Shown: positions 1 to 10,100 of the stretch, piece after piece
Layout: every line of letters begins with the position of its first letter
Numbering within the stretch: the stretch's first letter is position 1
DNA from: Dipetalonema caudispina
Taxonomy: Eukaryota > Nematoda > Chromadorea > Rhabditida > Onchocercidae
NCBI GenBank assembly: GCA_013365325.1
Contig: JABVXV010000373.1
Span: forward strand, 1-56,512
DNA length: 56,512 nucleotides
Direction: 5' to 3'
Translations under genes and position numbers: made by a program
The notes under the pieces: model-generated
Seen by the model: the letters and a program-made list of their open reading frames with translations, nothing else
The model's database searches: none
What the model was told of the DNA's origin: nothing

Positions 1-122
<122 letters not shown>

Positions 123-1444
123 AATATATAGCAATAATAAATATTTCTAGTATCATAATACTGCAAATGTTATTGAGAAGAAATTGTGAATTTCAAATTT
201 TGGATTCCAATGTAGCGTATCATGATGTGATGAAATGGAACGTGAGAAGGTAGTTGTCCCATAACGGAAAAAAATTATCGATCTCTTCACTTTTTTCGTT
301 CAAAACTTTATTGCATTTGTGGAAAAAAAAAGAGATGAATTATAAATTCAATAGATTATTAATTAACCTGCGAATCACTCAAAAACTAATCTCCGTACAT
401 TTGAGCACAAAAAAACAGTAGTTTGAGACATTTTAAAGTGTTGTAAATTATTGCTGTTGTTATTGAGATACATGGATGTTGTATATGAAATTAAACAATC
501 TTAAACAATATAACTCTGCCATCTTCTCGTATGAAAAAAAAAAAAAAAAAAAAGAAGAAAAGATGAAAATATGCGTTCATGAAAAGTGAAGCAAAAATTT
601 TGACACTTTTGTTTAGAGATTACGTTGAATCTCTTTAGTAAATATTTTTTCATTCATTAATTGTAAAGATGCTTCTTCTTTACAAGATTTTGTAGAACTT
701 TTTGGATTTCTTGGCGAATAAAAGCTTATGCAAATGATCTTAATATAATTATCAAAAAAAGCAATCCCAATGGGTATAATGTATGAATTGTAAGCACAAA
801 AGTGATCATAAGATATTATTTTCTTTCTCGAGAAGATAAGAAATAAGATAAGATGAAGTGATGGGCAATGAATATAAGCGGTATCCATAGTAATTTGATT
901 TAAACAACATTTCAACCTGTGCAAAGTAACCTTGAAATTGAAGAAGTTGAAAGTAAGCAACTGTGAACGTTAGTAAGTAATCTTAGTAATCATTAGAAAC
1001 CGCTGTAGAAAATTCTTACAGAGTTTATTAAATGCCTTAATTTAATTTAAGTCATTGGCTGTCTAGATCACTAGTAATTAAGCCTCGGCATAAATTCAGT
1101 CTTGCATTTATATCTTGATGATCATTTTATCATTTGAAATCTTTCACTTATTATTTCCTATGATAGATGATATGTACCGGAGGCTAAATAGATGCGACAA
1201 ACGAACAGTTTATGGAATGGAAAGTTTGTTTTGGCAACAACGGAAAGGAAAGAAGAAAAGGGAAAGGAAGAGGGGTAGAAGAAGAAGTATCAATGATACA
1301 TACCCCCCGCCGATAATGGTATAATTTACAATATATTATTATCATCGTCATATGCATATGTCCACACGGCTATCGTCTGGACACATCATCAATCCTCTTC
1401 CGCATCATTACACGCCACTCTTTATCGTATTTTTCATTAATTTT
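123..1444. other. Intergenic, no gene seen
   Basis: AT-rich DNA with a poly-A run near 534-553. The open frames here are short, of low-complexity composition, and not flanked by convincing splice sites. I see no domain, RNA gene or repeat family. Confidence 0.6.
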
Positions 1445-1512
1445 ATTATTTTATACTATTCTCTTCTGTTCTGTTCTATTCTATTCCATTTCAAACTATT
1501 CTATTTCTATTA
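1445..1512. repeat. Degenerate (TTCTA/TTCTG)n pentanucleotide repeat
   Basis: The stretch is built of TTCTA, TTCTG and TTCCA pentamers in imperfect tandem, ending just before the TG-rich microsatellite. Confidence 0.7.
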
Positions 1513-1544
1513 GTATTAGTAAGATGTATTTCTATATATCTATA

Positions 1545-1662
1545 TATATGTGTGTGTGTGTGTATGTGTGTGTATGTGTGTATGTGTGTATGTATGTGTG
1601 TGTGTGTGTTGTGTGTGTGTGTATGTGTGTGTGTGTATGCATGTGTGTTTATATGTTGTACA
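1545..1662. repeat. (TG)n microsatellite with TATG interruptions
   Basis: An alternating TG/TATG tract of about 115 bases. It keeps two frames open on the plus strand and produces Cys/Val-rich translations, which are artefacts of the repeat. Confidence 0.95.
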
Positions 1663-2037
1663 GGTGCATATCGTCAGAAGTGGCCAGGGAAGAAAGGATG
1701 TTTAAAAGATCGTCATCGTTTGCCGATACCCTTTCGACATCATCACCATTCACATTTTGTAGTGAAGAATGACGAACTTTGAAATGGTTTACAGGAAGGG
1801 GATATGTGCGCCGTTTATATCACAGGAGACGGAAGAGGACAGACAGTGGTCATCCATTTGTTGTTTTTTTCAGTTTCAAGAATTTCTTTTTAAAAATTGT
1901 AGTAAATTTTGAACTTTGCTATTTTATTTTAATTTATTATCGGTTTCGCTGTTTTCAGTTAAATGCTTGTATTTTTATAAGTTTACACAAAAATAATATT
2001 ACGTTTAGTATTTGGATATAACAATGCTTCTCGTATA

Positions 2038-2145
2038 TATCGAGATGACGTTTATCATTGATAGCTTAATCAGCGATTAATGTAACCAGTGTTGACATTA
2101 TCACTGATCAAGCTGTCTTGCAAAGATGATAAGCATCGTCTCGAT
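2038..2145. ncRNA. Long fold-back hairpin, candidate small-RNA precursor
   Basis: The 5' arm (2038-2073) and 3' arm (2103-2145) are imperfect inverted complements. The outer block TATCGAGA pairs fully. A block around TTATCAT pairs fully. The inner block AGCTT-ATCAG pairs with one mismatch. Inside the loop TAATGT and ACATTA pair again and leave a terminal loop of about 11 nt. The size (about 108 nt), small bulges and single terminal loop resemble a nematode pri/pre-miRNA. I do not recognise a known mature miRNA. A decayed inverted-repeat transposon is the main alternative. Strand is undetermined. Confidence 0.4.
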
Positions 2146-2222
2146 ACAAATTTAACCATTTTTGTTACCTTCAAAAGCTTGTTCCGGATGGGTTTTCTAG
2201 CAGATTACCATTGATCACACTG

Positions 2223-2326
2223 GACAGTTCTGATAGCAGTGGTGGGAAACGGATGCTAATTGTACGATCTTAATATAAACATAAGATAGAGAATTGCCAT
2301 AGTCCATTTCTGCTATCAGTGTCTGG
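2223..2326. ncRNA. Second inverted-repeat hairpin next to the first
   Basis: CTGATAGCAG at 2230-2239 is perfectly complementary to CTGCTATCAG at 2310-2319. About five more pairs can form outside it across a small bulge. A nested ATCTTA (2267-2272) / TAAGAT (2282-2287) stem sits in the loop. The long, poorly paired middle makes it a weaker precursor candidate than its neighbour 85 bases upstream. Confidence 0.25.
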
Positions 2327-2725
2327 AAGTTAGCTGGTTTTCGTCTTATACGGTTTAACAATTTGGTATATTTTGACATCATTCCATTGATAGCGGGGAG
2401 AATCTTGAATAGTCAGGTCTCGAAAAAGTAAGCAGCAGACTCGATCACTCAAATAGGTAAGTTGCTGCTTTGAATGAATTCTACTTTAGAAATTAATATC
2501 CTTTATTTACATATCGTCTTTCAAATGCTTCTTCCACTTACTATCGCTTATTTCTCGATTGATACGATAAGAGTGCTTTCATTGCTTATTATTAAATTTT
2601 CGCGGATTTTACATATATTTTGCTGGTAACCGATGTATATTGTTCGAAATATGTATACTAGATATTAGAATTATTGATAGCATACGTGTAAACATTTTTA
2701 CGAAATGTATACAAACTTTTCATAT

Positions 2726-2963
2726 TCATTTTATCTGTGGATAAATTTCGATGCATTTGAATGTTTTAATTATCGATAGAATTGTAAAACCAGAAAAGCA
2801 CATATTGATAGGAATATTTATGTCTTCTCGATATACCAATTTAATTAATGTGATAATTATCGACGCTATTGAAGCAATAGGATTAATTGAAATGGCGTTT
2901 AAAACATTATTTCCGACATGTATTCCACAGCTTATATCTAAAATAGGTATTGTTAACAAATAA
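2726..2963. other. Stretch open on both strands, origin unknown
   Basis: A plus-strand frame (2751-2963) and a minus-strand frame (2726-2959) are both open for more than 70 codons, which is unusual for DNA this AT-rich. Both translations are rich in Ile, Asn and Ser. There are no clear splice sites. It may be a fragment of transferred bacterial DNA (filarial genomes often carry Wolbachia pieces), but nothing in the sequence proves that. Confidence 0.25.
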
Positions 2964-5900
2964 AGAATTTTTAAATTTGGAAAATTGGTAAGGGAGGGAA
3001 AACTTTACGAAAAAAAGAACAATATAGAAGAAAGACTACTATGGAAAGTAAAAAGTCAAGTTTAGCATTTCTCGCTTGACATTTGTACAAATCAGTTCCT
3101 CGAATATCATAAAAGTAAATTCGGATAATTCAGAAATCCATGCCCAATGATGAAGCTAAATATGCTTTCAAGTTACGTAAGCAAATCTTAACTAAACGTA
3201 ATATATTAAGTTTATGATGGTAATTTCAAAATTGCCTACCAGAATTTAGTTATAAAATTATTACTATAATTTTGCCCTAAACCTTAAAAATATTTGAATT
3301 TGCTACCTACCGTGGTTATCCTATCTCGTTCCCTTTTCTGTTTCAAAGGAAAAAGGAGGACGGAATGAAAGAAAAGAGCTTACACTTCAGTTACGATACA
3401 GATCTGACAGGTTTAAATTTAAATTTACGTAAATTTTAACCTAACAAAATAAAACTAAAAATGTGGACAGAACAGATTCCATACGATTAAAAATTTGCAC
3501 AAAGAAAAAGACAGCGTGGTTCATCCGATTTAATTTTTGTAATTGTTCTTAAATTCAAAAATGTCCTTACTATATTGTGTTTACTATATTTCCTTTTTCT
3601 TTTTTATCATTGATTCATATATATATATCATTTCGTTATCATTCTTTAAACTGTCAAAGTACCTAAAATATTTATGCGTCTGTCTATTCATTTGTTCATT
3701 CGTTTTTTTCGTTGAATCATTCTTTGCCAAAATTTTAGAAATCAAAATTTATCTTTTTTTTTGAAATCAAACGGCTTTTCTGTTTTTTCCAGCAATTACA
3801 AGAATGATGCTACCAAATCTGAATAATTTGAAGCTGAAAGAGTAAAAGAGATGTGGGAACCAGAAAAGTATTGATTAGAATAATAAGGAAATCGAGAGTG
3901 AATTTTTCATTTTAGATATTTCATTCTTTTTTTTAAGTTTGATCGATGTTAAAGCCAGCTGTGTAAATTCAAAATTCTATTATTATTTTTTCCCTCGAGA
4001 CTACTTCACATCTAGTTCTTCTTGGCTTTCATAACTTCATATAAGTCACTGTTGTTTTCTCAATTTTGAAACTTCGAAATTTCTACAATTTTATCAATAA
4101 CGAAGCTAAAGGTATTCTTGTGATTTCATCGGCAGCATAGCCAAAGGCATGTATTCTAGCAATCTCATCTCATCGTCAGCCTAGCTATAGCCAAGTGAAG
4201 GTCACCTAATGGAGAGAATGTTGTCAGTAAGAAAGCTTCAATTACTATTATATCTTTGCAGTAAACGAACAGAAATTTTCTTTGCAAAAATTATTGCTTT
4301 TTTCTCTTTTACAAAAATTATTCAAACTACGAATTTGAAAGATAGCTTGGAAGTGTAAGAGGAAGAGAGAGAATGGAGGGAAATCATCCTCTCCCTTTAC
4401 TTTTTATGCTCGAAGATTTGTCATCCTTCTCCCACTTTTCCTGTCTCTTCCCCCGTCTGTTGATTATATCCCGCAAATAGGTCATTTGATTACTGTTGCT
4501 GCGACTACTGTTCAAAGGAATGACAGGTAATATAATACTACTGTTTTTTTTTTTTTTTTTTTTAAACTTTTTATGTTCCGTTTGGAGGTAAAGGATGGGT
4601 AGGAGAAGGAGAGAAATACATTTTGATCAATTTCTAAACCATTTCTAATTAGCCAATTTTCTAATGTTACGTTACATAACCTTCCTATCATTCTTTTTTC
4701 TTCCCTTTCTGATCTCTTTCATTCCATTATGCATTCTTTCATACAACAATTGTAAGCAATTTCCCGTTACTTGTTCATTTTCCGGTACAAAATATCGCAT
4801 CTACCAGTGGCATTTTATTCTTTCTACTTCTCCTCCTTTCTGCTATTTACCATTATCAATGTCATTAACATTGTCATTATCATCATCAATAACATTATCA
4901 TTACAACATTAGTCAGTATTGCTAAATACGAATATTTGTTTATGATATTAGCCTTCAAAGTATTCAGTTGAATCCATGGATGTACGAAGTATCGAATGGT
5001 ATACAAATACTCAGCTTTAATTATAAATTGCGAGGTATCATCCTCAAATGATTGTGTAATCTTTTCTAGACCAGTTTTATCTTCATCGCTCTATTTCATT
5101 AGTTTCTCCGTCGATTTCACAAATTTGGGAAGACTTAACTTGAAATTTTGAAATCTTACCGCTCCGATTACACTCCAATTTGGCATTTGTTATGGTATTT
5201 GTTAAGCAAACAGGAATGGGAAATTAGGAGAAAAGATAAAAGAAGAAAAAGTGGGGAAATGAATTGCCGATAGTGTCATCTATTTATTACAGGTGTCATA
5301 GAGCTGAATTTTAATGTGGATTTTTTGTTTATTGGAAATTAGTAAAGACAGACAATGTAATATTCCCATTCACCTTTCTTGTAATCAAACCATTATCATT
5401 ATTATCATCCCACTCTTACTGGTACTGATTTCTATCACTTCCTTGTAACAGTTAAACTACGTCACGTGTTATTGCTATCATTTCTGCGTGCTGCTTCTAT
5501 CGTTATGGTTGGTAAAGGGCAAAAATCACGGACTGGATAATTTGTCGCAGCCCGTGACCTTTGCCATCTTCATTCATGAATTACATGCTCCCTTCCACAT
5601 AACATTTCTGCCTTTGTTCAATATCCCCATCACTGTTACAACGATTTTCCTTTTTCTATTTTCTTCATAGTCTTATCACCTCCTTTAAACATTCTTTCAA
5701 TAAAATTGAGATGAACTTGTCTTTTTTTCTCACGGTGACATTAACATTTCACAATTAATAAGCATACCATCACAGAGCATTTCAGTATGCCTGAGATTAC
5801 CTGATCACATGTATCTCTCCTTCTCTTCAGGTATACTAATGTATCTTTGCACTTACCGCATAAGAATTGTAAACTAGCTTCTTCGCTTCTTATTCCTATT

Positions 5901-6011
5901 GACGACGTTTATCCTTGCGATCACGCTTGAGACATAACGTTATATAGCATATCAATCACTTCTTTTTTAAATCTATAAATAGCTATTTTCACTTTTACAC
6001 GATACATAATT
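2964..6011. other. Intergenic, no gene seen
   Basis: AT-rich DNA with a poly-T run at about 4543-4563 and simple ATC/ATT-rich patches near 4850-4910. Open frames are short and low in complexity. I find no exon with good splice sites and no RNA gene. Confidence 0.55.
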
Positions 6012-6220
6012 TCAAGATATGTCGCGAACTACTTCAAATTGTGCCACGTAAAACTTGACTTAAGATTAGGTCACGAATCACGTCACTGGACTGCGTTACA
6101 TATTGCCTCGTTTGAGATTATGTCATGTTGCAGTCATTTGAGATTGTCTCATTTTGCACGTCGAGTCACGTGAGATTGTGTTACGTCGCATGTCATTTGG
6201 GATAATATCGCGCAGCATAA
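6012..6220. repeat. Decayed minisatellite, unit about 26-32 bp
   Basis: Successive segments repeat the pattern TTTGAGATT..GT..CAT.TTGCA..TCA. Clear units begin near 6110, 6134, 6166 and 6193, with more eroded ones upstream (AAGATTAGGTCACGAATCACGTCA and similar). Units share GAGATT and GTCA cores but differ at many positions. A poly-A run follows at 6255-6274. Confidence 0.5.
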
Positions 6221-7184
6221 TTCTCCATATGATTCATCCCTCAGGATTAAACTTAAAAAAAAAAAAAAAAAAAACAAGGAGAATTCGGTTGTTCATTTTG
6301 CTGTTATTAATTAATAATTTAACTCGTATTTCGAAGGATTTCTCATTCTATGTAAAGTATCAGCTTCATTTCGAACGGTCGTTTTACAAACGTTGCTACT
6401 GCAACTAACAGATATTTTAATTTTTTCCTTTTTTATCCTTCATGAAATGAATTCAGTTCTTTTTCATTTCTTTTCAATTTCATCAGCGATAATTTAATCT
6501 TTCCTTCATACGTTTTATCTCACGTGCGACATACTCTTATCAGATTAGATAATAGCTGAAACTTAAGAGAAATTAGAAGAGGAGAAGTAGAGTTAAGTCT
6601 GTTTTTATCTGTAATTACTGATGGACCTCATTACAGTTAGATTATTGATCTGTATTATTTAGTTTCTAAACCTTGTTTGCTTATCTGATCACATAGCTAA
6701 TGTTATAGTCTTATTAATAAGTATAATAGCAAATTCAACTTAATATAATCTCAGGTACCACTGGTGCTGACATTATCAAAATGAGACAGGACTGGGACTA
6801 TAATAAAAATGAAATAGATGCTACTATGTTGGTGGAAAATAAGAAAAAACTAGTCGTTCTTCTTCACCATCTAAATAATCTTAAAGCATAGAATTGAAGT
6901 AGCATCGACGTCATCAATGTGTCGGTCTAATTGCTGCTCGATTATAATCTCTTTTTTCCATCTCTCTTCCTCGTGAAGTTAATAATACCTTGGAGTTGGT
7001 CCGTTTCGTTCAATCAGTCATTGCAGTGAATTGTTTCGGTTCTCTTAGGGTATTATTGCATTTTGTTTTGCAGAATTCATTGCTCTTGTTTAGTTTTCAT
7101 CGTTAAATTCTCTCTGTTTTTGTTTATGCATTCATCAATACCATAGACGTGTAATTTATACCGACGGAAAGTACTGGTCTAGAA
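6221..7184. other. Upstream region of the Polo-like kinase gene
   Basis: Non-coding AT-rich DNA between the decayed minisatellite and the kinase start. No confident exon or core promoter element is visible. Pyrimidine-rich tracts occur at 6940-6975 and 7075-7130. Confidence 0.5.
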
Positions 7185-7191
7185 ATTTCAG
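7185..7191 (+). promoter_or_regulatory. Putative trans-splice acceptor of the kinase mRNA
   Basis: ATTTCAG ends three bases before the ATG at 7195. This is the usual layout for spliced-leader addition in nematodes and supports the chosen start. Confidence 0.5.
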
Positions 7192-7194
7192 TGT

Positions 7195-10100
7195 ATGGCA
7201 CCAAAGTTGGAACAGTTAGGTCCTTGTACTTCAAATGGTAATCAGAATAGTGAACATACGGATGATGCAGCAACTGCAGAAGTTTTACCAGGTATTCTAT
7301 ACGAACCACACAGTTTTCGTCACTATACACCATCACTTTATCTTGGTAAGGTAAGGTGATTTTCTTTCCATACAGACGGAAGTAACTAATGCTTTAAGGT
7401 CTTTATGTCAAGGATTTTATTATGCTTTCCTGTTAGAACCCTTTCCTTTCGATTCAATTTACTACCTTTATCTTCATTATCAATTGTAACCTGTTGTTTG
7501 GATATAGTACAAGTAACAGATAAAGAGTTTTATTCTTCTTTTTTCAAAAGAAATCTTTATGCTTCAAATAACTCTGCTACCATTAATTTTTCGGTTACTG
7601 TTGTTAGTTGAAGCATATAATAGGCTAAAAGTTTGAATTTTGTGAATTGAAAGTAAGGACAAAAAGATGATATGCACTATTTGAGGGAGGTTTTGCGCGT
7701 TGTTATGCAGCAAAGGATTCATCGTCTACGATGGAAGTGGCGCTGAAAATTGTTCCGAAGAGTCGTCTCACTAAGCATTCGCAGCTGGAAAAGATGCGCA
7801 AGGAGATAGCAATCCACGAGTCATTGAACCATGCAAATGTGGTCAAGTTTTTGAGTTGTTTCGAAGATAACATCAACGTCTATATGGTTCTTGAACTTTG
7901 TCACAACGGAACTCTCCTTTGTCGTATCCAAAATGCACCTGGTTTGTTGCCCTTCTTGGTGTGTAGTATTAAACAAAAGGTAGAAGAAAAAACGTATTTC
8001 ATATTCTTCCACTTTTTTATGGCATCATCTCGCATTTTTGGATATCTTTCCGAAACCAGGAATTAGATTTACGGCAAACGATTTAGTCGTGAAATTCTGT
8101 TGTGTTCTGGATATCACTGATATCTGCTCTGATGTGCTGTTCACTCGGAAGTATCATAAAGTCTTAATCAATTTGTTTTTATTATAATGTGAAAGAAGTT
8201 AAAGCAGGAAAGACCTTGCAAAGCTGTTACCAGCGTTTTTTTTTTTACAAAAATAGCAAGACGTATGAACAAAAAGAAATGCATCTTAATATTATTATGA
8301 TGTTAAGAATGGGTTTTCGCAGGGTTCGTGAATTATAGAAGTTCCTGACCCATAATTTCTGAGATTAATGTCACTAATAGTATAGTACAGAGAAGTACCA
8401 ATAGGTGAGCTATCCTATTAACCTCATCGATTCAAAACAGTAGACACATTTCCTCCTTCCTTTTTTCCTTCACAACTTCCACTGTTTATTCCTTCTCTTC
8501 AGGAGGACGACTGAAGGATCACAATGCTCGGATGTATTTACTACAAATTGTTGACGCTGTTACATATTTGCATGAACAAATTGGCATTTTGCATCGTGAC
8601 TTGAAACCCGGTAATGTTCTCCTTAGCAATAACGATCAGGTAATTTTAATCTCCATTTATCATTTTGTCAGTTGTTGATTTGAAATATTTTTCTTGACTT
8701 TTACATCCACATTTTGTGATAATTTAATACAACTATCAATCATACATTGATGAACTGATTGCTTAAGGGAATTATTGAACGGGAGCGAGAACTTACCTGT
8801 TCTGAAATTTCGTTTTTTTTTAGGAAGTTGGTCCCAGTTGTTGAATTGCAAACCTACTTATCCTTCTCCTTCTTCTTTACCAAATGAAATTTGTTGTTTG
8901 TCCAAAGTATAAAATGTTTTCAGTTTGATTGTGGAAACTGAAATTACAGGTGAAATTAGCAGATTTCGGATTGGCTTTAAAATTAAGCGATTTGCCGTAT
9001 TCCTCATTAAACATTTGTGGGACACCAAATTATCTTTCGCCGCAGGTACGCATTTGTTTTTTTGTTCATCCTTAACGCGTAATTTTCCTAACATTTTACA
9101 ATTTTAAAGTATCAGTTCTCTTTTTCCTTTCCTTTTTCTTCTTTCGCCGTTTAAAAAAATTTGTTTAAATTGTTTTTGAGAGAGAATTTCCTTTCCATTC
9201 CATTCATTCTCATTTCTGCACACAGTTTATCACCATTTCCTCCCACTTCTTATGTTGCCGACCAATCCTTTTTTTCTGGACAATGAGTGAACCTGACACA
9301 CACACTCTTGTCTTCTTCTAGTCTCAAGAATTTCATTGAACTCCTTCGATGACTTTTTGAATTTTGTCGAAATTATTGTCCTTTCACTTTAAATTCAATG
9401 TCGCACTGATAAGGAAAAACCAAGTGATTTTTTGAGACCTCTAGGTGGCATTAATGCTGTTGCATACCATAATGGATAAGTAATTAAAGACTTCAGATAA
9501 CATAATTATATCTCTTCTACTTCCTAATCAACTTTATGACCATAATTATTAAAGAGTGGAAACATTTACATTTCATAAGTAGATCGTACATTTTCTGATG
9601 GGTGGTCTTTAGGAACACATCACTTCTGTTGATAGTCACTGTCACTAATGCAGTACCGGTACTGGAATTTGTTTTCTTCGTTTGACGTTTAATGCATTCT
9701 GTTAAACCTAATGGAAATTAGGAAAAAAGTCTGGAGAAGATAAGATGAATAAAAAGATGAATTTTATAGGTACTTAAGCGAGAAGGTCATTCGAAAGAAT
9801 CGGAAGCGTGGTCCATTGGTTGTATACTGTATTGCATGTTGATCGGTAAGCCACCATTTGAGGCTGATACATTAGAAAAGACTTATGTCAAAATAGCATC
9901 GTGCGACTATTCATTTCCGCTTAAACCGAAAATTTGCACTTCTGCCGAGGATCTCATTTCAAAGTAAGTGATATATGTATGTTGAGGCAATTTGTTTAAT
10001 TAGTACTTGTATAATTGATATTCTCGACAACGTAGGTGATTCACATTGTTGAATGGTATTAGTAAAAAAGGAAATAATCACTGGATCCTTTTCAGGTTGC

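Noticed and set aside
1524..1782. Cys/Val-rich open frames on the plus strand
   Set aside because: They are translations of the TG microsatellite in two frames.
2329..2339. GTTAGCTGGTT resembles the 3' part of miR-34
   Set aside because: The seed AGGCAGTG of miR-34 is not in front of it, and the site lies outside the hairpin arms.
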